Part shown: in pieces, positions 1 through 6,637 of the stretch | Numbering within the stretch: position 1 is the first letter of the stretch | Layout of the letters: each line of letters begins with the position of its first letter | Assembly (NCBI GenBank): GCA_002501135.1 | Contig: DLRQ01000058.1 | Span: forward strand, 1-14,699 | Reading direction: 5' to 3' | DNA from: Candidatus Neomicrothrix sp. UBA7884 | GTDB lineage: Bacteria > Actinomycetota > Acidimicrobiia > Acidimicrobiales > MedAcidi-G1 | DNA length: 14,699 nucleotides | The notes under the pieces: model-generated | Told to the model about the DNA's origin: nothing | Databases searched by the model: none | Seen by the model: only the letters and a program-made list of their open reading frames with translations | Translations under genes and position numbers: made by a program

Positions 1-18
1 TCTGGTTCTGGTTCATCA

Positions 19-1176
19 TCACTCCACGGGGTATCGGTCAACGAGGTTACGTGCAATCACCATCTTCTGGATCTCGCTCGTTCCCTCGCCGATGATCATC
101 AGGGGGGTGTCGCGGAAGTACCGCTCCACCGGGAACTCGGTCGTGTAGCCGACACCGCCGTGGATGCGCATGGCATCGGTAGCGATCTCGAATGCAGCCT
201 CGGATGCAAACAGCTTCGCCATCCCGGCCTCGACGTCGACGCGTTCCCCATTGTCGGCTAGGCGGGCCGCGTCGTAGGTCAACAGGCGGGCCGCCTGCAA
301 CTTGGTGGCCATCTCGGCGAGCATGAACGAAATCGCCTGGTGTTGGATAATCGGCCTACCGAAGGTCTCACGCTGCTGGGCGTATGCGATGGCCGCCTCG
401 AACGCCGCCTGTGCCACGCCGACTGCCCTGGCGGCCACGTTGATACGCCCCAGTTCGAGGGCCGACAGGGCGTAACCACGGCCGTGACCGAGGCCATCGT
501 CGCCTCCGAGCAGGTTGGCGTGCGGGACGCGGTGGTCCACGTAGGACATCTCGACCGTCTCGAGCCCCCTGTAGCCGAGTTTGTCGATCTTCTTTGAGAC
601 GGTGATCCCCTCAAAGGACCCACCCGGGTCCTTCTCGACAATGAAACAGGTGATGCGGTCGTCGGGGGTGCGGGCCAGCAGCATCACAAGGGACGAGCGC
701 ATGCCGTTGGTGACCCACATCTTGGTTCCGTTTACGACCCACTCATCGCCGTCACGTTCAGCCCGACAGCGGATGGCCCCCGTGTCGCTGCCGGCGTCTG
801 GCTCGGAGAGCGAGAAGGCAGCCCTGAAGCTGCCGTCACACATGCGGGGCAGGAACCGCTGGCGCTGCTCGTCGGTGCCGAACCGGCCGATCATGGTCGC
901 AGCGATCTTGTGGGTGTTGAGGATTCCCGCCAGCGACATGTAGCCGCGGGAGAGCTCCTCGATTATTCGCGTGTAGGTCGTGATGTCGAGACCCAGGCCT
1001 CCGTACTCCTCGGGGATGGTGGCCCCGAACAGGCCGAACTCACACATCTGTTCGAACATGGCCTGTGGGAACTCGTCGGCAGCCTCGAACTGAGACACGC
1101 TGGGAACCACATCATGGTCGATCCAGGCCTTGATTGTTCCGACTATCTCGTCGGCCAGTTCCCGATCAGTGGCCAT
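19..1176 (-). CDS. Acyl-CoA dehydrogenase
   Basis: A 385-residue flavoenzyme of the acyl-CoA dehydrogenase family, which oxidises acyl-CoA to the trans-2-enoyl-CoA with FAD and passes electrons to ETF. The family order is intact: helical N-terminal domain (about 1-115), FAD/substrate-binding beta domain containing FSLSEPDAGSD (121-131) and WVTNG (154-158), then the C-terminal helical domain with RETFGRPI (269-276) and IIGEGTSEIQ (361-370). Glu364 in EGTSEIQ sits where the catalytic base of medium- and short-chain family members is found. The ATG at 1176 was chosen over an upstream in-frame start (1287) because homology begins at MATDRELAD and a strong purine-rich site (GGGAGGGGAG) lies just before it. 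It is third in the minus-strand series after the selenoprotein and DUF1330 genes, 114 bp behind the latter. Acyl chain specificity cannot be told from sequence alone. Confidence 0.93.
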   Translation of the reverse strand: MATDRELADEIVGTIKAWIDHDVVPSVSQFEAADEFPQAMFEQMCEFGLFGATIPEEYGGLGLDITTYTRIIEELSRGYMSLAGILNTHKIAATMIGRFGTDEQRQRFLPRMCDGSFRAAFSLSEPDAGSDTGAIRCRAERDGDEWVVNGTKMWVTNGMRSSLVMLLARTPDDRITCFIVEKDPGGSFEGITVSKKIDKLGYRGLETVEMSYVDHRVPHANLLGGDDGLGHGRGYALSALELGRINVAARAVGVAQAAFEAAIAYAQQRETFGRPIIQHQAISFMLAEMATKLQAARLLTYDAARLADNGERVDVEAGMAKLFASEAAFEIATDAMRIHGGVGYTTEFPVERYFRDTPLMIIGEGTSEIQKMVIARNLVDRYPVE

Positions 1177-1290
1177 GTTCTCCCCTCCCTTGTGGCAGTC
1201 CGCGAACAGTACTGCTGCTGTCACCCCGTAGCGTTCCCGTGCGCCGGTGCCCAGCCAACCCAACGTCCACCGTCGCCCGGCGACCAAGCC

Positions 1291-1743
1291 TCAATATGCC
1301 CGTCCGACGATCGGGTTCACTGCGAGTACCTCGGTCTCGGCAAGGCCGGCATTACGATGGACCAGAGCATCCACGTAGGCAGGATCCTCCGTGAGCGCCA
1401 GGAAACTCTCTATGTCGGGATACTCGATTACGGCGACCTGGTCCCAACGACAGGGGTCGATGCCGACCGCCACGGCCTCGACCGGGCCGAACATGACAAC
1501 CCGCCCACCCAGGTCCCCCACCCGCGACATGGCCACCTGGCCGTAACGGGTGTACGCCTCCTCACCGGTTCCCGTTGGCCCGTCCCAACTGTCGGGATAC
1601 TCCGCAACTTCTCTGAACCTGAGCAGGTTCAGCATGTGGACCGGACCATGTCGCCCCACCCCTAACAGGGCCTCAAGTTGTGCACGGCTGGGCTCAATCG
1701 GCGACGTGGCGCCATTATCGGAATGGGCAAGAAGGTCGTTCAT
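1291..1743 (-). CDS. DUF1330-family protein, coupled to the selenoprotein gene
   Basis: A 150-residue protein with the features of the DUF1330 family, small ferredoxin-like alpha/beta barrel proteins of unknown function: the early strand GPVHMLNLLRFR and the C-terminal segment DQVAVIEYPDIESFLALTEDPAY followed by HRNAGLAETEVLAVNP (written here in two parts). There is no signal peptide or membrane segment, so it is probably cytosolic. The ATG at 1743-1741 overlaps the TAA of the upstream selenoprotein gene (TAATG on the minus strand), and a GGGGGA ribosome site lies inside the upstream gene's last codons, so translation is probably coupled. A longer in-frame reading to 2109 has no family similarity before this Met and merely shadows the selenoprotein gene. 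Family assignment is fairly firm; the reaction, if any, is unknown. Confidence 0.85.
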   Translation of the reverse strand: MNDLLAHSDNGATSPIEPSRAQLEALLGVGRHGPVHMLNLLRFREVAEYPDSWDGPTGTGEEAYTRYGQVAMSRVGDLGGRVVMFGPVEAVAVGIDPCRWDQVAVIEYPDIESFLALTEDPAYVDALVHRNAGLAETEVLAVNPIVGRAY

Positions 1744-2915
1744 TACCGGTCCCCCGGATCGTGGTGCTGGGTTGCGGGCAGCAGGTAGTACCAGAAGTAG
1801 AAGCCCGCACCCTGTTCCTTCATCGCCACCCTCGCACGCTGAATTACGTCGCCGGCTGCGGTGTGGCCCACGAACCATGTCTCCGCCTGACGGGCGCCGG
1901 GCACGGCTTCGGTGAGGGAAAGTGCTGCCTCCTCGTAGAAGTTCCGGACATCTGCGGCGGCCTTCGTCGGGTCTCCCGGCAGGCCTACCTCCTGCCAGTC
2001 CTCCCCGTCGGCGATGCGGGCGAAGAGACCCACCACTGCGGGTACCTCCTCGGCAGCCACGACCTTGCCGACGGTCGACCGGCCGTATGCCTCGGTGCTC
2101 CGCTTCCATGCGGGGAGCAGGCCCCTGGCCTCAGCCTCGGCGGGGTGTAGGTCGCCGGTGTCGGCAGGTGGAATCGTGCACACAAGGGGAGCGTCCGAAT
2201 CATCGGTGATCTCCTCGGGGAAGTCGACGAGCACAGGCCCCTCGGGCTCATCCAAGAGGGCGAATGCGGCGTCAAGGACGCTTGTCTGGAAGGCCGGATC
2301 CTCGGGGCGGCCCAGCGGTCGCCCGAGAGGGAACTCACAGTGGAGAGCCCGAGGAGGCCTCGTGGTCTCGACCTGCTGGCGGATGAGTGAGAGCGCCACG
2401 GTGGCTATTCCGGATGCCTCCAGGACCGATGCGAGCGTACCCACGGTACGCGTGCACAGAGGTCAAACGGGAGTCAGGAGCACGACGTCAACTCCGTCGT
2501 CCAAGAGCACACGGGCAGCGGCGGGCCCGGTGTCCAGCCGGATCGTCTCCAGGGTGTAGTCGATCTGGGCGCCCATGAAGGAGATGTGTGTGTCTGCCAC
2601 CGAACCAATGACTCCTTCAGCGGCCATCTCGTCGAGGCGGTCGATCGGCAGCACAACGTTTGGGTCGACGATCCAGCCTGTCCTGTCGAAGTTGGGGCTG
2701 TAGTGGGACAGCACCAGGTCGTTGCGGTCGCGTGGCAGCACGGTGAAGGACTGGTCGCCCGGATTCCAGTCGGGCTGACCCTCGGCCCTGAGGCCGGCTG
2801 TGGTCACGACGGCTACCCGGCTCTCGGTGAGCGGACCCGGGGTGGTCCAGGGCACCTCGTCGAAGGCGTAGCCCTCAAGGTCGGCCAGCTCGCTCCGTAT
2901 CAGTTTGTCGCCCAT
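1743..2915 (-). CDS. Predicted selenoprotein, GrdB/PrdB-like reductase family (UGA = Sec151)
   Basis: Read through one in-frame UGA, this is a 390-residue protein of the glycine/sarcosine/betaine reductase selenoprotein B family (GrdB; also D-proline reductase PrdB). In characterised members the Sec attacks the substrate C-N bond during reductive cleavage. Residues 1-150 end in VDVVLLTPV; then come Sec151, Pro-Leu-Cys154 (UxxC), TRTVGTLASVLEASGI, and the family signature FPLGRPLGRP (195-204). Both halves belong to one family and neither is complete alone. The downstream half's only nearby start, GTG at 2444, has no Shine-Dalgarno, so reinitiation is unlikely. A perfect hairpin follows the UGA. 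The ATG at 2915 has GAGGAG upstream; homology begins there (MGDKLIRSELADLEG). No GrdA, GrdC/D, PrdA or Sec-synthesis genes are in the window, so the substrate is unknown. It is first in a series with DUF1330 and acyl-CoA dehydrogenase. The alternative is a Cys-to-stop mutation or sequencing error. Confidence 0.82.
2430..2456 (-). promoter_or_regulatory. Putative bacterial SECIS hairpin
   Basis: On the mRNA strand a perfect 7-bp stem, GCGUACC-GUG-GGUACGC (2451 down to 2435), starts 11 nt after the UGA. A 2x2 internal loop and three further pairs (UGC with GCA, 2456-2454 and 2432-2430) extend it. The apical loop begins with G and lies 18 nt after the UGA. Bacterial SECIS elements are read by SelB as an in-frame stem-loop immediately downstream of the UGA, with a G near the start of the apical loop, and this one fits in position and shape. 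The three-base loop is at the small end; opening the closing C-G pair enlarges it. Confidence 0.65.
2463..2465 (-). other. UGA codon predicted to encode selenocysteine
   Basis: This in-frame TGA lies between GTT (Val150) and CCT (Pro152). The following residues Pro-Leu-Cys complete a UxxC redox motif, placed where the GrdB/PrdB family carries Sec or Cys. Family-conserved sequence continues without a frame change for 239 further residues to a TAA. Confidence 0.8.
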
Positions 2916-2933
2916 GGTTCCCGTCTCCTCGTA

Positions 2934-2953
2934 CCTGTGCTGAGTATCACAGG
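2934..2953 (-). promoter_or_regulatory. Inverted repeat with extended -10 for the selenoprotein operon
   Basis: CCTGTG (2934-2939) and CACAGG (2948-2953) form a 6-bp inverted repeat with an 8-bp spacer. On the minus strand the interval contains TGTGATACT, an extended -10-like element (GATACT at 2948-2943), 27 nt before the selenoprotein start. No good -35 is visible 17 bp further upstream. The repeat could be an operator over the promoter. Confidence 0.35.
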
Positions 2954-2974
2954 GCCCGGGTCGACAGGACGAGA

Positions 2975-2988
2975 CCGGAGGCCTCCGG
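2975..2988. repeat. 14-bp perfect palindrome in the divergent intergenic region
   Basis: CCGGAGGCCTCCGG is self-complementary over all 14 bases and lies in the 98-bp gap between the divergent selenoprotein and gamma-glutamyltransferase genes, 25 bp before the latter's ATG. It may be a regulator site; chance occurrence in GC-rich DNA cannot be excluded. Confidence 0.35.
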
Positions 2989-3013
2989 CTCCAAAACCTG
3001 CAAGGCTTCGGCA

Positions 3014-4576
3014 ATGACAACGGCGCCTTGGGGAAGCCAGCTCCGTAAGGCCGAGACCGCGATGGTGGCGAGTGTCGACTCGCTTGCCACCAGGGCCGGC
3101 GTGGACGTCATGGCCGCTGGTGGCAACGCCGTTGACGCAGCGATTGCCACAAACGCCGTACTGTCGGTGACCGCACAGCACATGTGCGGGCTGGGTGGCG
3201 ACCTGTTCGCACTCGTCCACACCGGATCCGGGCCTCCAGCATGTCTAAACGCATCCGGAAGGGCTGGCTCCGGCGCGGACCTTGACGGCCTCCTCGCCGA
3301 CGGCCTTACCTCCATGCCGCACCGGGGCGACATCCGGTCGGTTCCGGTTCCGGGGTGTGTGGACGGATGGTGGGCGCTCCACCAGCGGTTCGGCTCCATG
3401 CCGCTACCCGACCTGTTGGCCCGGGCCATCGACCTCGCTGAACACGGCTTCGCCGCCTCACCCCTGCTCGTAGGGTCGGCTCAGGCCGTGCAGGACATTC
3501 CGGGTGGTGGCGACTTCGCGGGATTGACAGCCGCAACGGATGTCGTGACACGCCCCGGTGTCGCATCGGTGCTGCGGGCCTTCTGCTCTGGTGGGCGAGA
3601 CGGGGTCTACAAGGGACGGTTCGGCGATGAGTTGCTTGCCGTAGGCGACGGTGAGTACTCGGCCGCCGACCTCGATTCTCCCAGCGCCACCTGGGTTGAC
3701 CCACTCGGTGTCGACGTCTGGGGACACCGGGTCTGGACGGTTCCGCCCAACTCACAGGGCTATCTGTCCCTGGCTGCCGCCCGGATAGCCGAGGGACTGG
3801 ACCTTCCCCCCGAGGACGACCCGTTGCGTGCACACCTTCTCGTTGAATCGGCACGCCAGGCCGGGTTTGACCGACCCGATGTCCTGCACGAGCACGCCGA
3901 CGGTCGATATCTGATCGACGATGACCGGTTGGTCCCACGTCGCGAGGCGATCAGACCGGATCGGGTGGCGACTCTGGGCGATTCCTGGCACGAGGGCGAC
4001 ACCATGTACATGTGCGCAGTCGACGGAAGGGGCATGGCCGTGTCGCTCATCCAGTCCAATGCGGACGGCTTTGGAAGCCACCTGGCGCTGCCCGGCCTCG
4101 GGGTCTTCCTGCACAACCGGGGGATTGGGTTCAGCACCGACCCGGACCATCCCGCCGGCTACGGGCCGGGACGAAGGCCTCCCCATACCCTGGCCCCTGC
4201 CCTGGTCACCCGTCCCGACGGGCAGCTACGAGCCGTACTGGGGACTATGGGCGCCGATGCCCAACCCCAGGTGGTCCTCCAGATGCTGGTGAGGCTGCTG
4301 GTCGACGGAGCCGACCCCGGACACGTGGTCGGCGGTGGCCGCTGGGTGCTGGCTGGTGGATCCGGATTTGGCACATGGGACGATGTCGGCTCCGTGGAGG
4401 TCGTGGTCGAGGAGCATGCGCCCGCTGACTGGGCGCGAGGCCTGGCGGACAGGGGCCACCGTGTACGGGTCGGCGAAGCCAACTTCGGCCACGCCCACTG
4501 CATCGAGGTCGTTGACGGTGGCCTTCGAGGTGCTGCCGACCCGAGGTCGGTTGTCGGTGAGGCCGCGGGGACATGA
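3014..4576 (+). CDS. Gamma-glutamyltransferase family protein
   Basis: A 520-residue member of the gamma-glutamyltranspeptidase family, Ntn hydrolases that self-cleave into large and small subunits and transfer or hydrolyse the gamma-glutamyl group of glutathione-like substrates. The large-subunit part shows AAGGNAVDAAIATNAVLSV (34-52), GLGGDLFALV (59-68) and PGCVDGWWAL (113-122). The small subunit should start at Thr330 in HEGDT-MYM, followed by AVSLIQSNADGFGSHLALPG (341-360) and LHNRGIGFS. Thr330 is the predicted autoprocessing nucleophile. The next residues are Met-Tyr instead of the common Thr-His, so specificity may differ from classical enzymes. No clear signal peptide is seen, so it may be cytosolic. 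At 520 residues it is a little short for the family. The ATG has a weak AAGG site 8 nt upstream. Divergent from the selenoprotein operon. Acylase-type activity on other gamma-glutamyl or amide substrates is possible. Confidence 0.9.
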   Translation: MTTAPWGSQLRKAETAMVASVDSLATRAGVDVMAAGGNAVDAAIATNAVLSVTAQHMCGLGGDLFALVHTGSGPPACLNASGRAGSGADLDGLLADGLTSMPHRGDIRSVPVPGCVDGWWALHQRFGSMPLPDLLARAIDLAEHGFAASPLLVGSAQAVQDIPGGGDFAGLTAATDVVTRPGVASVLRAFCSGGRDGVYKGRFGDELLAVGDGEYSAADLDSPSATWVDPLGVDVWGHRVWTVPPNSQGYLSLAAARIAEGLDLPPEDDPLRAHLLVESARQAGFDRPDVLHEHADGRYLIDDDRLVPRREAIRPDRVATLGDSWHEGDTMYMCAVDGRGMAVSLIQSNADGFGSHLALPGLGVFLHNRGIGFSTDPDHPAGYGPGRRPPHTLAPALVTRPDGQLRAVLGTMGADAQPQVVLQMLVRLLVDGADPGHVVGGGRWVLAGGSGFGTWDDVGSVEVVVEEHAPADWARGLADRGHRVRVGEANFGHAHCIEVVDGGLRGAADPRSVVGEAAGT

Positions 4577-4598
4577 GGGGCATAACGGACCTGGGGGC

Positions 4599-4615
4599 TG
4601 CCCTGCGGGCATGAT
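4599..4615 (+). promoter_or_regulatory. Small hairpin and -10-like hexamer before the SRPBCC gene
   Basis: TGCCC-TGC-GGGCA (4599-4611) is a perfect 5-bp hairpin 22 nt after the gamma-glutamyltransferase stop. CATGAT (4610-4615) overlaps its end and lies 6 nt before the ATG at 4622, which has no Shine-Dalgarno. This spacing is that of a leaderless promoter -10; no good -35 is visible. The site is suggestive only. Confidence 0.3.
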
Positions 4616-4621
4616 CATCGG

Positions 4622-5053
4622 ATGAGCACCGAGAGGAAGACCTACCGGACCTTCGTGGTCGAGCGCGAGTTGGCTACGACCCGACAGGTCGCCTGGGACA
4701 CCCTCCACGAGATGGTCCTCGCCGGTATCGGCACCTACGAAGCAGACGGTGACCCTGTCCCCCACGGCCTGGGCGCTGTGCTCTGCTTCAGCCTGGATGG
4801 CCTCGACCTGACCGAGACCGTCATCTCCTTTGAGCCGCCGTGGCGACGCGTGTACGAACTCTCGGGGGCTCCGGTGACCCTCTACCAGGGCACCACCGCC
4901 TTCGTGGACCAGGGCGACACGTGCCTCATGTCCTGGTCGCTGGTGATCGATCCACTGCCGGATGGTTTGGGAGACCCCTTCATTGCCGATGCGGAGAAAT
5001 TCGTCACCGGGTTCGTTGACCGGCTAGAGGCGGTGGTCAAATCCCGAGACTGA
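4622..5053 (+). CDS. SRPBCC (START/Bet v1-like) domain protein
   Basis: A 143-residue protein that reads as one SRPBCC fold, a hydrophobic-cavity domain found in polyketide cyclases, AHSA1-like and ligand-binding proteins. The pattern matches: an N-terminal strand FVVERELATTRQVAWDTLHE (11-30) beginning like the 'membrane/ligand' edge of the fold, central strands GLGAVLCFSL, LTETVISFEPPWRRVYEL (63-80), TLYQGTTAFVDQGDTCLMSW, and a long C-terminal helix FIADAEKFVTGFVDRLEAVV (120-139). No catalytic residues can be named. It starts 45 bp after the gamma-glutamyltransferase stop and ends 18 bp before the LLM oxidoreductase, with which it probably shares a transcript; it might bind that enzyme's substrate. 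No signal peptide is present. Confidence 0.75.
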   Translation: MSTERKTYRTFVVERELATTRQVAWDTLHEMVLAGIGTYEADGDPVPHGLGAVLCFSLDGLDLTETVISFEPPWRRVYELSGAPVTLYQGTTAFVDQGDTCLMSWSLVIDPLPDGLGDPFIADAEKFVTGFVDRLEAVVKSRD

Positions 5054-5071
5054 CGTAGACCGGAGGAACCC

Positions 5072-5983
5072 GTGAGAATTGCCATCAACGCCTCAGCAGA
5101 ACTGATGCACGCCGATGTGGGCCGCCTGAAGGAGCATGCGGCGGCTGCCGCCGAGGACGGCTTCGCGGGCTGGTGGCTGGCCCAGACGGGCCTCATTGAC
5201 GCCCTCACGGTGTTCCCGGCCGTCGCCGATGCTGCACCTGGAATCGAATTCGGGACGGCGGTCACCCCAACCTTTCCACGCCACCCAACAATGCTGGCCG
5301 GTCAGGCACTGACCACCCAGGCCGTGCTCGGGGACCGCAGCCTCGTGCTGGGAATCGGGCTCTCCCACAAGCCGGTGATCGAGGGTGCGCTGGGACTGTC
5401 GTTCGATAGGCCCATCAGGCACCTCATCGACTACCTGGAGGTGCTGATGCCGATCCTCGCCGATGGACGAGCCGATTACGACGGCGAGGCCTTCACGGCA
5501 CACATCGAGTCCGTCCGCCCTACCGACCGTGTCCCTTCGGTGATGGTGGCTGCGCTCGGTGAACAGGCCCTCCGGGTGACCGGGCGCCGTACCGACGGGA
5601 CGATCCTCTGGATGGTCGGGCCACGCACCATCGAGAACCACATCCGACCACGGCTGACCGAAGCGGCTGTTGAAACTGGCCGGTCCGAGCCGCGGATCGT
5701 GTGCAGCCTGCCCGTCTGCGTGACCGACGACGCAGAGGCGGTGCGTGACGCCGCCTCACAGATCTTCTCGATCTACGGAGAGCTCCCGTCCTACCGGGCG
5801 ATGCTCGACAGGGAGGGGGTCGAGCACCCCGGCGAGGTTGCCGTGGTCGGCTCGGAAGCCGAGGTGACCGCCCAGATCGCCGATCTGGAGCAGGCCGGAA
5901 CAACCGATTTCGCCGCCCTTGAGTTCGGTAGGTCTACAGAGGAGTTCACCCGCACCAGGGAGCTCCTCAAAACCCTTGTCTGA
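5072..5983 (+). CDS. LLM-class flavin-dependent oxidoreductase, probably F420-dependent
   Basis: A 303-residue TIM-barrel protein of the luciferase-like monooxygenase superfamily. The segment LGIGLSHKPVIEGALGLSFD (93-112) and the following RPIRHLIDYLEVLMPIL (113-129) match the mycobacterial-type subfamily annotated as coenzyme F420-dependent (the MSMEG_4879-like group). Further family-like stretches are GTAVTPTFPRHP (61-72), VMVAALGEQALRVTGRRTDGTILWM and the C-terminal EFGRSTEEFTRTRELL. The start is GTG at 5072, with GGAGG 5 nt upstream and an immediate beta strand MRIAIN. It follows the SRPBCC gene by 18 nt, indicating an operon. It ends 21 bp from the convergent Lrp gene without an evident terminator. 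F420 use is inferred from family, not seen directly, and FMN is possible. The substrate is unknown. Confidence 0.88.
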   Translation: MRIAINASAELMHADVGRLKEHAAAAAEDGFAGWWLAQTGLIDALTVFPAVADAAPGIEFGTAVTPTFPRHPTMLAGQALTTQAVLGDRSLVLGIGLSHKPVIEGALGLSFDRPIRHLIDYLEVLMPILADGRADYDGEAFTAHIESVRPTDRVPSVMVAALGEQALRVTGRRTDGTILWMVGPRTIENHIRPRLTEAAVETGRSEPRIVCSLPVCVTDDAEAVRDAASQIFSIYGELPSYRAMLDREGVEHPGEVAVVGSEAEVTAQIADLEQAGTTDFAALEFGRSTEEFTRTRELLKTLV

Positions 5984-6004
5984 ACTCAGGGCCCGCAACC
6001 TGTC

Positions 6005-6484
6005 CTAACGGTCGATGGGGTAGGCGGTCCGATCACAGATAGGCCGAAGGGCGAAGCTGGACACCATCCGGGCCACCCCCGGGAGCTGTGCCAGGTGGGT
6101 CCGGTGCAGCGCCTCGTAGTCGGCTACATCGTTCACGACTACGTGTACGAGGTAGTCGAAGTCGCCGGCCATCAGGTGGCAGCTCATCACCTCGGGTCGG
6201 TCGGCAACCGCTGCCTCGAAGGCATCAAGTGTGGCCTCGGCCTGGCCGACGAGGGTTATCTCGACGAAGACGTCGGTGCCGAGGCCGACTGACGAGGGGT
6301 CGACCAGTGCTACGTAGCGGTCTATGTAGCCGCCGTCCTCGAGGCGCCGTACCCGTCGCAGGCACGCAGACGGTGAAAGGTGGACGGCCTCTGCCAGGTC
6401 GACGTTTGCGATCCGACCATCCTGTTGCAGAAGATCCAGGATGGCACGATCCACACCATCTAGAGCTCTCTCTGCATGTTCCAT
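6005..6484 (-). CDS. Lrp/AsnC-family transcriptional regulator (AldR-like)
   Basis: A 159-residue regulator with the two-domain Lrp/AsnC layout: an N-terminal helix-turn-helix (ALDGVDRAILDLLQQDGRI, then DLAEAVHLSPSACLRRVRRL at 29-48) and a C-terminal RAM effector domain (about 72-150) containing VEITLVGQ and CHLMAGDFDYLVHVVV (102-117). Members bind amino acids and form dimers to octamers. It diverges from alanine dehydrogenase, the same arrangement as mycobacterial aldR-ald, so its likely role is alanine-responsive control of ald and of itself. The ATG at 6484 was chosen because the HTH begins soon after, and TATCCT lies 7 nt upstream with TTGACA behind it, which suggests a leaderless transcript; an AAGG also sits very close to the ATG. 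A longer in-frame extension to 6925 runs antisense through ald and is not credible. Confidence 0.9.
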   Translation of the reverse strand: MEHAERALDGVDRAILDLLQQDGRIANVDLAEAVHLSPSACLRRVRRLEDGGYIDRYVALVDPSSVGLGTDVFVEITLVGQAEATLDAFEAAVADRPEVMSCHLMAGDFDYLVHVVVNDVADYEALHRTHLAQLPGVARMVSSFALRPICDRTAYPIDR

Positions 6485-6491
6485 GCCTTCA

Positions 6492-6522
6492 AGGATACTT
6501 CTACACAACTCTGTTGTGTCAA
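6492..6522 (-). promoter_or_regulatory. Promoter of the lrp-like gene
   Basis: On the minus strand TTGACA (6522-6517) is a perfect -35, and TATCCT (6497-6492) fits TANNNT as a -10, separated by 19 bp. The -10 ends 7 nt before the ATG at 6484, so transcription could begin at or next to the start codon. The spacer carries the inverted repeat described separately, consistent with autorepression. Confidence 0.5.
6503..6519. promoter_or_regulatory. Inverted repeat, probable Lrp operator
   Basis: ACACAAC-TCT-GTTGTGT is a perfect 7-bp inverted repeat with a 3-bp centre. It is AT-richer than its surroundings and lies in the 153-bp divergent region between the regulator and ald, within the regulator's promoter spacer. 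Lrp-family proteins bind short imperfect dyads in such positions. Binding by this protein is inferred. Confidence 0.55.
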
Positions 6523-6571
6523 CTCTTATGAATGCGCCCAGCTCCACAATCCGGCAGCGCCCGGTTTCACC

Positions 6572-6577
6572 TAGCGT
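6572..6577 (+). promoter_or_regulatory. Candidate -10 element for ald
   Basis: TAGCGT, followed by C, fits TANNNT and recurs before two downstream plus-strand genes (7794-7799 and 9064-9069). Here it would give a leader of roughly 55 nt. No clear -35 is visible at 17-18 bp. Confidence 0.3.
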
Positions 6578-6637
6578 CTCCCCGATCAGGGGGCCCGACC
6601 GGTTGTCCCCGTGCCACCCACACAGAGAGACGATGCG

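Noticed and set aside
1272..1284. Hairpin GTCGC-CCG-GCGAC after the DUF1330 gene as a terminator
   Set aside because: The stem has only 5 bp, there is no T-tract, and the same-strand acyl-CoA dehydrogenase gene follows; too weak to call.
910..1665. 251-residue plus-strand open frame opposite the acyl-CoA dehydrogenase and DUF1330 genes
   Set aside because: No recognisable domain. It is antisense to two well-supported genes, as is common in high-GC DNA.
1743..2444. The downstream half of the selenoprotein as a separate gene starting at GTG 2444
   Set aside because: No ribosome site precedes the GTG, the half lacks the family N-terminus, and the upstream half is in the same frame and ends exactly at the UGA.
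5984..6004. Terminator between the convergent LLM and Lrp genes
   Set aside because: The 21-bp gap holds no hairpin or T-tract.
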